A stretch of 64,000 nucleotides of DNA, taken from Enterobacteriaceae endosymbiont of Donacia fulgens (GTDB lineage Bacteria; Pseudomonadota; Gammaproteobacteria; Enterobacterales; Enterobacteriaceae). Below, in pieces: positions 10,715 through 20,294 of the stretch (position 1 is its first letter; every line of letters begins with the position of its first letter). The position numbers and the translations under genes were made by a program. Where the stretch lies: contig NZ_CP046182.1 of NCBI RefSeq assembly GCF_012567545.1, forward strand, positions 126,324 to 190,323. The letters run 5' to 3'. Below the pieces are notes generated by a model. That model ran no database searches, was not told where the DNA came from, and was given only the letters and a program-made list of their open reading frames with translations.

Positions 10715-12031
10715 ATGAATAAAAAAATACTTATTATAGGATTAGGATTAACAGGTATATCATGTTTAAATTTTCTTTTAAAAAAAAATATTATACCTTC
10801 TGTTATGGATACATGTAATCATCCAAAATTTATAAAAAAAATACCATCTTATATTCCATGTCATTTAGGTTATTTAAAAAAAGAATGGATATTAAATTCG
10901 CAATTAATAATTTTAAGTCCTGGTATATCAATTTTTAATAATCTTTTATTAGAAGCAAAAAAAAAAGGTATTGAAATAATAGGAGATATAGAATTATTTG
11001 CTCGTTATAATACAACCCCCGTAATAGCTATTACAGGTACAAATGGTAAAAGTACTGTAACCAACATGATCGGTAAAATTATGAAAAAAAATAATTTTAA
11101 TATTAGTGTTGGGGGTAATATAGGTTATCCTGTTCTAGATTTATTATCTTTTACAAGAGATTTCTATATTTTAGAAATATCTAGTTTTCAACTAGAAACA
11201 ATAAAAAAATTAAATATTTACATTGCAATTATTTTAAATATCTCTCAAGATCATATGGATAGATACCCATTAGGTATGGAACAATATCGTGATTTTAAAT
11301 TACGTATTTATAAATATGCTTCTATTTGCATATATAATGCAGACAATATATTGTGTTATCCTAAATATTTTGATCAAAAAAAAAAATATATTACTTTTGG
11401 AGAGTTTTCTGGTAAATATACATTATATTATGCAAAAAACAATATTTATTTACAAATTAATAATAAAAAAATTTTAAATTTTAATAAAACAAAATTAATT
11501 GGTATTCATAATTATTTAAATGCTTTAGCAGTACTAGCAGTAACAGATGTATTAAAAATTTCTAAAAAAATTTCTTTACAAGAAATAAGTAATTATTTAA
11601 ATATGGATCATATATTACAAATAATACATATAGAAAATGGTGTTACTTGGATTAATGATTCAAAATCTACAAATATTAGTAGTACTAAAGCAGCTTTAAA
11701 ATATTTATATAAAAAAAAAAGGATTTGGTTATTATTAGGAGGATATGATAAAAATTGTGAATTATATTTATTAAAAAAATATTTACAAAAAAAAAATAAT
11801 ATTAATGTTTATTGTTTTGGAATATCAGGTAAAAAAATATTGTCATTTTATCCTAAAGCAAAAATAGTAAAAACAATATATCAAGGAGTAAAAAAAATAA
11901 TTAAATTAGTACAATTTGGAGATGTTGTATTATTATCACCAGCTTGTTCTAGTATTGATCAATTTAAAAATTTTAAACATCGTGGTAAAGAATTTATAAG
12001 ATTAGTTAAAAAATTTCATAATTCTAAATAA
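10715..12031 (+). CDS. murD: UDP-MurNAc-L-alanine:D-glutamate ligase MurD
   Basis: MurD adds D-glutamate to UDP-MurNAc-L-Ala. It has 438 residues, identical in size to the E. coli enzyme. The ATP loop ITGTNGKSTVTN is near residue 107, the conserved EISSFQLE and SQDHMDRY blocks follow, and the C-terminal domain carries NDSKSTN and LLLGGYDK. It lies 10 bases after mraY. In E. coli ftsW sits between murD and murG; here only 66 bases separate them and no ftsW remnant could be read. Confidence 0.98.
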   Translation: MNKKILIIGLGLTGISCLNFLLKKNIIPSVMDTCNHPKFIKKIPSYIPCHLGYLKKEWILNSQLIILSPGISIFNNLLLEAKKKGIEIIGDIELFARYNTTPVIAITGTNGKSTVTNMIGKIMKKNNFNISVGGNIGYPVLDLLSFTRDFYILEISSFQLETIKKLNIYIAIILNISQDHMDRYPLGMEQYRDFKLRIYKYASICIYNADNILCYPKYFDQKKKYITFGEFSGKYTLYYAKNNIYLQINNKKILNFNKTKLIGIHNYLNALAVLAVTDVLKISKKISLQEISNYLNMDHILQIIHIENGVTWINDSKSTNISSTKAALKYLYKKKRIWLLLGGYDKNCELYLLKKYLQKKNNINVYCFGISGKKILSFYPKAKIVKTIYQGVKKIIKLVQFGDVVLLSPACSSIDQFKNFKHRGKEFIRLVKKFHNSK

Positions 12032-12097
12032 TATATTTTTATAAAAAAATAATATATAATTTTATATATTTTAATTTATATTAAAAATATTTTAGAT

Positions 12098-13159
12098 ATG
12101 AAAAAAAGAAAAATTATTATCGTAGCAGGTGGAACAGGAGGACATATTAACCCAGCTTTAAATATAGCATATAAATTAATAAAAAAAGGTTGGGACGTAC
12201 GTTGGTTAGGAACATTATCTAGAATGGAAGCTAAAATTATTCCTAAAAAAAATATACGTATTTATTTAATAGAATTTTACAGGTTTAAAAATAAAAATAT
12301 TTTTTCTATAATTATTACCATAATTAAATTAATTATATCAACTTATAAATCAATTCTAATTTATAAAAAATATCAACCACATTTAATTTTAACAATGGGA
12401 AGTTACATTTCAGGTCCTAGTGGTTTAGCTGCATGGTTATGTAATATCCCATTAATAATACATGAACAAAATAGTGTTTCTGGAATAACAAATAAAATTC
12501 TATCTAAAATAGCAACAATAAAAATGCAAGCATATCCAAATACATTACATAATGCAATCTTAGTAGGAAATCCTATAAGTAATAAGATAATTAAATTATC
12601 TTTATATAAGAGATCTTGTATAAAAATTCATAAACCTATTCATTTATTAATTACAGGAGGAAGTCAAGGAGCAACTATAATAAATAAAATAGGTATAAAA
12701 TTAGCAAAAATTTTAAAAAATAAAATATCTATTTTACATCAAGTTGGAAAAGGTAATCTTAAAAAAATATATTATGAATATAAAAAAAATAAGATTAATA
12801 ATCTAATTATAAAAGAGTATATAGAAAATATTGATAAAGCATATAAATGGGCTGATATTATATTATGTAGATCAGGAGCTATGACTGTAACTGAAATTAT
12901 TACAATAGGATTACCTGCTATTTTTATACCTTTTCAACATAAAGATAAACAACAATATTTTAATGCAATAAACTTAAAAAGAATAGGAGCTGCTAAAATA
13001 TATGAACAACATAATTTAAATATAAATAAAATTGCTAATAATATATTAACTTTAAATAAAAAAAAAATAGCATATATGGCTAAAAGATCATATAATTTGA
13101 TAAAATTAAATTCTACAGAATTAATTTATCAAGAATTAAAAAAAATAAAAATTAATTAA
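12098..13159 (+). CDS. murG: lipid I GlcNAc transferase MurG
   Basis: MurG is a peripheral membrane glycosyltransferase of the GT28/GT-B fold that adds GlcNAc to lipid I to give lipid II. It has 353 residues (E. coli 355). The N-terminal glycine-rich loop GGTGGHINPAL is at residues 11-21, the acceptor-side HEQNSVSG motif is near residue 125, and the UDP-GlcNAc pocket ITGGSQGA and CRSGAMTVTE lie in the C-terminal half. It follows the site from which ftsW has been lost, so the lipid II product must be used by a flippase and polymerase encoded elsewhere, if they exist. Confidence 0.98.
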   Translation: MKKRKIIIVAGGTGGHINPALNIAYKLIKKGWDVRWLGTLSRMEAKIIPKKNIRIYLIEFYRFKNKNIFSIIITIIKLIISTYKSILIYKKYQPHLILTMGSYISGPSGLAAWLCNIPLIIHEQNSVSGITNKILSKIATIKMQAYPNTLHNAILVGNPISNKIIKLSLYKRSCIKIHKPIHLLITGGSQGATIINKIGIKLAKILKNKISILHQVGKGNLKKIYYEYKKNKINNLIIKEYIENIDKAYKWADIILCRSGAMTVTEIITIGLPAIFIPFQHKDKQQYFNAINLKRIGAAKIYEQHNLNINKIANNILTLNKKKIAYMAKRSYNLIKLNSTELIYQELKKIKIN

Positions 13160-13194
13160 TTAATTCAATTTTAAATAAAATAAAATTTATAAAT

Positions 13195-14658
13195 ATGCTT
13201 AATAAAAAAAATTTAAATAAAATACCAAAAATGAAAAATATTAATCATATATATTTAATTGGTATTGGTGGTTCTGGAATGGGAGGTATTGCAACAATTT
13301 TAGCTAAACAAGGTTATAAAGTTAGTGGATCAGATATATATTCTAATTTTATTATAAAAAAATTAAGTTTATTAAATATAAAAATAAATTTAAAACATGA
13401 TGCCAAAAATATTACAAATAATATAGATCTTATTATTGTATCTACTGCTATTAAAAATAATAATCCAGAATTAATTGCAGCTAAAAAATTAAATATTATT
13501 ATTATTAGTAGAGGACAAATGTTAGCAGAATTAATGAGATTTTTTTATGGAATAACTATTACAGGAACTCATGGTAAAACTACAACTACTGCAATAATAT
13601 ATAAAATATTTAAACTATTTATGTTAGATCCTACATTTATTAATGGTGGTTTTTTAAAATTTTCTAAAGAAAATGCTTATTTAGGTTCAAGTAAATATTT
13701 TATTGCAGAAGCAGATGAAAGTGATAAATCATTTTTATATTTAAATCCAATAATAAATATTATTACAAATATTGAAAATGAACATTTAGATTATTATCAA
13801 AATAATATTGAAATTTTAAAGAAAACATTTTTAAAATTTATAAAAAAAATCCCATTTTATGGATGTATTATTATTTGTATAGATAATATTCATAATTTTA
13901 ATTTAATAAAACAAAATAAAAATATTTTAAAACAAAATATTATTACATATGGTTTTCATAAAGAAGCTGATTTACAATTATATAATTATCAACAAAATGG
14001 ATATAAAAGTAAATTCTTTTTATTAGAAAAAAAAAAAAATATATCATTAGAAATAAATTTAAATATTCCTGGATATCATAATGCTTTAAATGCAACTGCT
14101 GCATTTGCAGTATCATCTTATATGGGTCTCGACTCAATGATGGTTATAAAATTTTTAAAAAAATTTGAAGGTATCGAAAGAAGATTTGATGTTTTAGGAT
14201 ATATATTACCTTACCAAAAAATAAAATATAAAAAAAATATAATTATTATTGATGACTATGGTCATCATCCTACTGAAATAAATATAACTATTAATACATC
14301 ACGAAAAATATGGCCTAATAGAAAATTAGTAATGATTTTCCAACCTCATCGTTATTCTAGAACTAAAAATTTACTAAATGAATTTATAAAAATATTATCT
14401 AAAGTTGATAAACTATTTATTTTAAATACTTATTCTGCAGGAGAAAATATTATTAAAGAAGCTAATAGTAAATTTTTAACTAAAAAGATAAAAGAATTAG
14501 GTATAATTAATCCTAAATTTATTAATTTAAAAAATTATTATGATATTGTAAATAATATATATTTAAAATTAAAAGGAAATGAAGTGTTAATTTTTCAAGG
14601 AGCAGGTGATATAAATCATATCTCATCATTATTAATAAGTAATAGTATTAAAAATTAA
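13195..14658 (+). CDS. murC: UDP-N-acetylmuramate:L-alanine ligase MurC
   Basis: MurC adds the first stem-peptide residue, L-Ala, to UDP-MurNAc. It has 487 residues (E. coli 491). The Rossmann loop IGIGGSGMGGIA is near residue 22, the ATP loop TGTHGKTTTTA near residue 123, and EADESDKSF, ENEHLDYY and the C-terminal DDYGHHPTEI and FQPHRYSRT motifs are intact. The upstream MurA and MurB steps are not encoded here. It precedes ddlB by 49 bases as in E. coli. Confidence 0.98.
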   Translation: MLNKKNLNKIPKMKNINHIYLIGIGGSGMGGIATILAKQGYKVSGSDIYSNFIIKKLSLLNIKINLKHDAKNITNNIDLIIVSTAIKNNNPELIAAKKLNIIIISRGQMLAELMRFFYGITITGTHGKTTTTAIIYKIFKLFMLDPTFINGGFLKFSKENAYLGSSKYFIAEADESDKSFLYLNPIINIITNIENEHLDYYQNNIEILKKTFLKFIKKIPFYGCIIICIDNIHNFNLIKQNKNILKQNIITYGFHKEADLQLYNYQQNGYKSKFFLLEKKKNISLEINLNIPGYHNALNATAAFAVSSYMGLDSMMVIKFLKKFEGIERRFDVLGYILPYQKIKYKKNIIIIDDYGHHPTEINITINTSRKIWPNRKLVMIFQPHRYSRTKNLLNEFIKILSKVDKLFILNTYSAGENIIKEANSKFLTKKIKELGIINPKFINLKNYYDIVNNIYLKLKGNEVLIFQGAGDINHISSLLISNSIKN

Positions 14659-14707
14659 AAAAATTAAATTAATAATCAGTAATTATAATAAGTTTAAATT
14701 AAAAATT

Positions 14708-15631
14708 ATGTCAAAAAAAATAGCTGTTTTATTTGGAGGTAATTCTCCAGAAAGAGAAATTTCTTTAAAATCTGGTAAAGCAATTTTAAATGCTTTAATA
14801 AAATCAGGAATTAATGCTATTGGGATAGATCCAATAAATTTTCCATTATTATATTTAAAAAAATATGGATTTAAAAAAATTTTTATATCTTTACATGGTA
14901 AAGGAGGAGAGGATGGAACTATTCAAGGGATATTAGATTATCTTAATATTCCTTATACTGGAAGTAATTTATTAACTTCAGCAATTACTATGAATAAATA
15001 TCTTACAAAGACTATCTGGAATGAATATGGATTACCAGTTATTTATCCTCATTATTTATTAAATAAAAAAGATTTTATAAAATCAAATTATTTAAAAATA
15101 GAAAAAAAAATTTTAAAATTAAATTTACCTGTTTTTATTAAACCCAATTGTAATGGTTCTAGTTTAGGTAATGCTAAAATTGATCATATAGATGATTTAT
15201 TTAATTCACTAGAAAAATCATTTATATATAATGATGATATTTTAATCGAAAAATATATAAAAGGAGAAGAATATACAATAGGGATTTTAAATAAAAAAAT
15301 TTTACCTCCTATAAAAATAGAATATCCTAATTCTTTTTATAATTATCAAGCTAAATATTATTTAAATACAACTAAATATTTTTGTCCTAGTGGATTAAGT
15401 AAGAATAAAATAAAAGAATTAGAAAATATTGTTTTACAAGCATGGAAAGTATTAAACTGTCAAACATGGGGAAGAATTGATGTAATTTTAGATGTAAATA
15501 AAAAGTTTCAACTATTAGAAATAAATACCATCCCTGGGATGACAACACATAGTCTATATCCATTAGCAGCAAAAGAAATAGGATTATCTTTTTATGATTT
15601 AGTTATAAAAATTTTAAATTTAACTAAATAA
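14708..15631 (+). CDS. ddlB: D-alanine:D-alanine ligase
   Basis: An ATP-grasp ligase that makes the D-Ala-D-Ala used by MurF. It has 307 residues (E. coli DdlB 306). Visible are the N-terminal GGNSPEREISL, the GKGGEDGTIQG loop, the ATP-grasp core with FIKPNCNGSSLGN, and the metal-binding end LLEINTIPGMTTHS. The position after murC identifies it as the DdlB ortholog. In E. coli ftsQ, ftsA, ftsZ and lpxC follow; here a 37-base gap leads straight to a convergent gene, so all four are gone from this locus. Confidence 0.97.
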   Translation: MSKKIAVLFGGNSPEREISLKSGKAILNALIKSGINAIGIDPINFPLLYLKKYGFKKIFISLHGKGGEDGTIQGILDYLNIPYTGSNLLTSAITMNKYLTKTIWNEYGLPVIYPHYLLNKKDFIKSNYLKIEKKILKLNLPVFIKPNCNGSSLGNAKIDHIDDLFNSLEKSFIYNDDILIEKYIKGEEYTIGILNKKILPPIKIEYPNSFYNYQAKYYLNTTKYFCPSGLSKNKIKELENIVLQAWKVLNCQTWGRIDVILDVNKKFQLLEINTIPGMTTHSLYPLAAKEIGLSFYDLVIKILNLTK

Positions 15632-15657
15632 ATTTTTTTTTAAAAAATTTTTATTTA
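15625..15657. terminator. AT-only hairpin between convergent ddlB and the DUF721 gene
   Basis: TAAATAAA and TTTATTTA arms enclose a run of T followed by a run of A that can pair further with a small bulge. It overlaps the ddlB stop and precedes the end of the opposing gene. The position fits a weak bidirectional terminator, but the stem holds no G or C, so chance is possible. Confidence 0.35.
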
Positions 15658-15668
15658 AAAAATTAATA

Positions 15669-16145
15669 TTACATAACTTTTACAAATTTTTTAATTGTAT
15701 AACTTAATTTTTTAGAACTTTGTTTTGCGATATTTAATAATAATTTAGTACTATATTTACTTAATACATTTTTTTTAGGTATATATTTATTATTAGTATG
15801 ATTATTAATAAAATTTTTTTTAAAAAAGAGAGGATTAATTTTAATATCTATCTTTTTTAAAGATGGAATAATGTTTTTTTTTAAAAAATATAAAAGATTA
15901 GATTTTTCTGATAAAAATCTAATCATATAACTAGCATTATATGTTTCTATTATTAGAATATGATTTTTAAAATTATTTACATTATATAAATTATGTAATT
16001 CTATAGGTAAATATTTCTTTATACAATTTTTAATTTTTATTAAAATATCTGTATGTGTATATATTTTATATAAAATTTTTGTATATGATGAATATTTATT
16101 TTTTTGAAAAATTTTATTAATCAGTAATAATTTATTATTACGCAT
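15669..16145 (-). CDS. dciA: DUF721/DciA-family protein (candidate replicative helicase loader)
   Basis: A small basic protein of 158 residues. Residues 38-105 follow the DUF721 (DciA) pattern: a helix ending in YLPIEL, a short linker, the strand HILIIETYNASYMIRFL, and the end strand KIDIKINP, which is the KH-like N-terminal domain of DciA. DciA loads the DnaB helicase in bacteria without DnaC/DnaI; E. coli uses DnaC instead. The place is also diagnostic: in many gammaproteobacteria a DUF721 gene sits between lpxC and secA on the opposite strand, as here. The C-terminal 50 residues are basic and low in complexity. I base the family call on pattern and position, not on a search; the function is inferred. 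Confidence 0.72.
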   Translation of the reverse strand: MRNNKLLLINKIFQKNKYSSYTKILYKIYTHTDILIKIKNCIKKYLPIELHNLYNVNNFKNHILIIETYNASYMIRFLSEKSNLLYFLKKNIIPSLKKIDIKINPLFFKKNFINNHTNNKYIPKKNVLSKYSTKLLLNIAKQSSKKLSYTIKKFVKVM

Positions 16146-16259
16146 AATTTTATCCTTTAATTTTTATAAAAAATTATATATATTTTTTTTTATTTTGTTA
16201 AAATAAACGTCAAATAATATTTCTAATATATACAAATATATTTTATCAAGAGTATTAAT

Positions 16260-19001
16260 ATGTTAAAAAAAATTTTTACTAAAATTTTTGGTAGTAATAA
16301 TGATCATATTTTACGAAATATTCAAAAAACCGTAAATATTATTAATAAAATGGAAATAGAATTTGAAAAATTAACTAATTTTGAATTACAAAATAAAACT
16401 TTATATTTTAAAGAAAAATTAAAAAATAATTTTTCTTTAGAAAATATTTTACCAGAAGCTTTTGCTACAGTTAGAGAAGCTAGTAAAAGAATATTTGGTA
16501 TGCGTCATTTTGACGTTCAATTAATAGGAGGTATTGTCTTAAATAATAATTGTGTAGCTGAAATGAAAACAGGAGAAGGTAAAACATTAACTTCTACATT
16601 ACCAGCATATCTTAATGCTCTTAATGATAAAGGGGTCCATATTGTTACTGTTAATGATTATTTAGCACAACGTGATGCTATAAATAATAAAAAATTATTT
16701 GAGTTTTTAGGATTAACTGTCGGTATTAACATATCTTCTATGTCATTAAAAGAAAAAAGAAATGCTTATAAAGCAGATATTACTTATGGAACTAATAATG
16801 AATATGGCTTTGATTTTTTAAGAGATAATATGGTATTTAATTATAGTGATAAGGTACAACGTAATTTACAATATGCTATTATAGATGAAGTTGATTCAAT
16901 ACTAATTGATGAATCTCGAACTCCTTTAATTATTTCAGGAGCTGCCGAAAATAGTTCAAAACTATATATAAAAATAAATAATATTATACCTAAATTAATT
17001 TATCAATCACAAGAAGATTCTAATTCATTTCAAGGAAAAGGACATTTTTTTATAGATGAAAAATCTCGTCAAGCATATTTAACTGAAAAAGGTTTAATTT
17101 TTTTAGAAAAATTACTTATAGAAGAAAAAATAATAAATCAGGGTGAATCTTTATATTCTAGTGATAATATTATTATTATACATCATATTATTTCTGCTTT
17201 AAGAGCACATAAACTTTTTAAAAAAAATGTAGATTATATATTAAAAAATAATAAAATTATAATAGTAGATGAACATACTGGAAGATTAATGGAAGGAAGA
17301 AGATGGTCAGAGGGATTACATCAAGCAATAGAAGCAAAAGAAAATGTAAAAATTAATAATGAAAATCAAACTCTAGCATCTATTACTTTTCAAAATTATT
17401 TTAGATTATATAAAAAATTATCTGGAATGACAGGTACTGCGATTACTGAATCTTTTGAATTTAAAGAAATTTATAAATTAGATACAATAGTTATTCCTAC
17501 TAATAAACCAATGATTAGAAAAGATTTACCAGATTTAATCTATTTAACTAAAAAAGAAAAAATAAAAGCAATAATTAACGATATTAAAGAAAAAAATTTG
17601 AAAGGTCAACCTATATTAGTTGGTACTGTTTCGATAAAAAAATCAGAATTAATTTCTCAGAAATTAAAAAAAATAGGTATAAAACATAATGTTTTAAATG
17701 CAAAATTTCATGCTAGAGAAGCAGAAATAATATCAAAAGCAGGCATGAAATATGCAGTAACAATAGCAACTAATATGGCAGGAAGAGGTACTGATATTGT
17801 TTTAGGTGGGACTTTTATATTAAAAAAAAAATATAGTTTAGATGAATTAAAAAAATTAAAATTACAATGGCAAATAAAACATGAAGAAATTATAAAATTA
17901 GGTGGTTTATATGTTATTGGTACTGAACGTCATGAATCTAGAAGAATTGATAATCAATTAAGAGGTCGTTCTGGAAGACAAGGTGATCCAGGTATTTCAA
18001 GATTTTATCTATCAATGGAAGATTATTTAATGCGTATTTTTGCTCCTAAAAATATGTTATTTTTAATGCAAAAACTTGGTATGAAAAATAATGATTATAT
18101 TGAACATCCTTGGATAACTAAAGCTATTTCTAAAGCACAAAAAAAAGTAGAAAATTATAATTTTGATATACGTAAACAATTACTTGAATATGATGATGTA
18201 ATAAATGATCAACGTTTATCAATATATTCTCAAAGAGATAAATTAATAAAATCATTAAAAACTGAACAAATAATTAAAAATTTTAGAATTGATGTATTCA
18301 CAAAATTAATAAATAATTATATTAAATCTAATAATTATATAAAAGAAAAATGGGATTTAAAAAAAATAAAAGTTTATTTTATTAATGTTTTTAATTTAGA
18401 ATTACCAATTGAAAATTGGATAAATATATATATAAAAAAAAATAAAAAAGAAATCAATAAAGATTTTTTTTTAAAAAAAATTATTAATTTTTCAGAAAAA
18501 GAATATTTAAAAAAAATAAATAATTTAAAAATAAAAAATATAAAAATTTTTGAAAAAAATATTATTTTAAAAATTTTAGATAATTTATGGACAGAACATC
18601 TTGCTGCAATAGAATACTTAAAACAAGGTATTCATTTAAGAGGTTATGCTCAACAAGATCCTAAACAGGAATATAAAAAGGAATCTTTTAAAATGTTTAA
18701 TATAATGTTAAATATTTTAAAGAAAAAGGTTATTATTATTTTAAGTAAATTAGAAAAAGAAATAATAACAAATTATTATGAATCGTCAGATATTTTATCA
18801 GAAAATGCTAAAATTGTAAATAATAATATAAAAAATAATAATTTAATGATTATAAAAAAAACATCTGATTCTTTATATATGAATAAAAAGGATAAATATT
18901 TAAATAATATGAATTTTTTAAAAAAAAAAATAGGTAGAAATGAAAAGTGTCCTTGTTATTCAGGTAAAAAATATAAATTTTGTCATGGTTTAAATAATTA
19001 A
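16260..19001 (+). CDS. secA: preprotein translocase ATPase SecA
   Basis: SecA is the motor that drives unfolded preproteins through SecYEG. It has 913 residues (E. coli 901). The first nucleotide-binding domain shows MKTGEGKT near residue 102 and [10 protein letters not shown] near residue 209. The preprotein cross-linking domain, the second helicase domain with [23 protein letters not shown] in split form, and the scaffold/wing domains follow. The last 22 residues keep the zinc finger with CPC and CH ligands ([16 protein letters not shown]) that binds SecB and lipid. secM, the usual translational regulator upstream, is absent. It is divergent from the DUF721 gene and convergent with dnaJ. 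Confidence 0.99.
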   Translation: MLKKIFTKIFGSNNDHILRNIQKTVNIINKMEIEFEKLTNFELQNKTLYFKEKLKNNFSLENILPEAFATVREASKRIFGMRHFDVQLIGGIVLNNNCVAEMKTGEGKTLTSTLPAYLNALNDKGVHIVTVNDYLAQRDAINNKKLFEFLGLTVGINISSMSLKEKRNAYKADITYGTNNEYGFDFLRDNMVFNYSDKVQRNLQYAIIDEVDSILIDESRTPLIISGAAENSSKLYIKINNIIPKLIYQSQEDSNSFQGKGHFFIDEKSRQAYLTEKGLIFLEKLLIEEKIINQGESLYSSDNIIIIHHIISALRAHKLFKKNVDYILKNNKIIIVDEHTGRLMEGRRWSEGLHQAIEAKENVKINNENQTLASITFQNYFRLYKKLSGMTGTAITESFEFKEIYKLDTIVIPTNKPMIRKDLPDLIYLTKKEKIKAIINDIKEKNLKGQPILVGTVSIKKSELISQKLKKIGIKHNVLNAKFHAREAEIISKAGMKYAVTIATNMAGRGTDIVLGGTFILKKKYSLDELKKLKLQWQIKHEEIIKLGGLYVIGTERHESRRIDNQLRGRSGRQGDPGISRFYLSMEDYLMRIFAPKNMLFLMQKLGMKNNDYIEHPWITKAISKAQKKVENYNFDIRKQLLEYDDVINDQRLSIYSQRDKLIKSLKTEQIIKNFRIDVFTKLINNYIKSNNYIKEKWDLKKIKVYFINVFNLELPIENWINIYIKKNKKEINKDFFLKKIINFSEKEYLKKINNLKIKNIKIFEKNIILKILDNLWTEHLAAIEYLKQGIHLRGYAQQDPKQEYKKESFKMFNIMLNILKKKVIIILSKLEKEIITNYYESSDILSENAKIVNNNIKNNNLMIIKKTSDSLYMNKKDKYLNNMNFLKKKIGRNEKCPCYSGKKYKFCHGLNN

Positions 19002-19008
19002 ATAAATT

Positions 19009-19060
19009 TAATAATAGAGAGTATAAAAAATAAATTTATTTTTTATACTCTCTATTATTA
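19009..19060. terminator. 52-bp perfect palindrome, bidirectional terminator for secA and dnaJ
   Basis: Two 26-base arms are exact reverse complements with no unpaired loop base; the core is GTATAAAAAATAAA followed by its complement, and the outer part contains AATAATAGAGA. It fills the space between the secA stop and the dnaJ stop, which begins at the very next base. A/T runs at both sides allow termination in either direction. Confidence 0.75.
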
Positions 19061-20176
19061 TTAGTTTTTTATATTATAAAAAAAATCTTTAATATTATTT
19101 AAAAAATTACTTATTTTAGGAGTATTTTTATAGTTAGAAATATTTTTAAAACTTTTATCTAATTGATATAAAATATTTTTTTGTTCATTATTTAAATTAA
19201 TCGGTATTTCAACTATTATTTTACATAATAAATCACCAAAATTACTATTTCTTCTAATTGATTTTATACCCTTATTACGTATTCTAAACATTTTACCTGT
19301 TTGAGTACCTTCTGGGATTTTTAATTTTACATAGCCATTAAATGTAGGTATTTCTATATCTCCACCTAAAGTAGCTGTAATAAAATTTATTGGTAATTCA
19401 CAATACAAATTATTACCTTCTCTAATAAAAATAGCATGTTTTTTAATTTTAATTTCTATATATAAATCTCCAGATTGAGCTCCATTTTCACCTAATTCAC
19501 CTTTACCGTTTAATCTAATACGATCTCCGTTATCAATTCCACTAGGAATTTTTACTAATAAATTTTTATAAACTTCTAATTTACCTTTACCTTTACAATA
19601 AAAACAAGGATTTTTAATAAAATTGCCTTGACCATTACATCTAGGACATGTTTGTTGAACAGTAAAAAATCCCTGGCTCATTTGTATCTGTCCATGACCA
19701 TTACATGTATTACATTTTTGTAATGATCCTTGGGATCCTGTTCCATTACAATAATTACAATTTTTTAAAACAGGAATTTTTATATTTTTATTTATACCTT
19801 TTATCGCTTCTTCTAAAGAAATTTCAATTAAATATTTTAAATCAGAACCTTTTCTAGATCTTTTTTTAGATCTTGAATTTCCTCCAAATATATCTCCAAA
19901 AACATCTCCAAAAATATCACTAAAATCAGTTGTATTACTTACATTTTCTTGTTCGAAAGCAGAATGCCCATATTGATCATAAGTAGCTCTTTTTTTTGAA
20001 TCACTTAAGATTTCATACGCTTCTTTTATTTCTTTAAATTTATTTTCAGCATTTTTATTTCCGGGATTACGATCTGGGTGAAATTTTATAGCTAAACGTT
20101 TATATGCTCTTTTAATTTCACGATCTTCAGCATTCCTAGTAATACCTAAAATATCATAATAATCTTTTTTTGCCAT
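19061..20176 (-). CDS. dnaJ: chaperone DnaJ (Hsp40)
   Basis: DnaJ delivers unfolded proteins to DnaK and stimulates its ATPase. It has 371 residues (E. coli 376). The J-domain with the HPD tripeptide (KFHPDRN, near residue 33) comes first, then a Gly/Phe-rich linker ([13 protein letters not shown]), then four CxxCxGxG zinc repeats beginning [24 protein letters not shown] and CFYCKGKG, then the C-terminal peptide-binding domains. It lies downstream of dnaK with a 118-base gap, the order seen in E. coli, and probably shares the dnaK heat-shock promoter. Confidence 0.99.
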   Translation of the reverse strand: MAKKDYYDILGITRNAEDREIKRAYKRLAIKFHPDRNPGNKNAENKFKEIKEAYEILSDSKKRATYDQYGHSAFEQENVSNTTDFSDIFGDVFGDIFGGNSRSKKRSRKGSDLKYLIEISLEEAIKGINKNIKIPVLKNCNYCNGTGSQGSLQKCNTCNGHGQIQMSQGFFTVQQTCPRCNGQGNFIKNPCFYCKGKGKLEVYKNLLVKIPSGIDNGDRIRLNGKGELGENGAQSGDLYIEIKIKKHAIFIREGNNLYCELPINFITATLGGDIEIPTFNGYVKLKIPEGTQTGKMFRIRNKGIKSIRRNSNFGDLLCKIIVEIPINLNNEQKNILYQLDKSFKNISNYKNTPKISNFLNNIKDFFYNIKN

Positions 20177-20294
20177 AATACATTATTGTCCTAATCTAAT
20201 CCCATAATTTTATTAATACTAATTATTTTATTAATAAAAAATAAACAGTACTAATAATATAATTTAATATTTTTTTTATAAAATTATTAAATAA

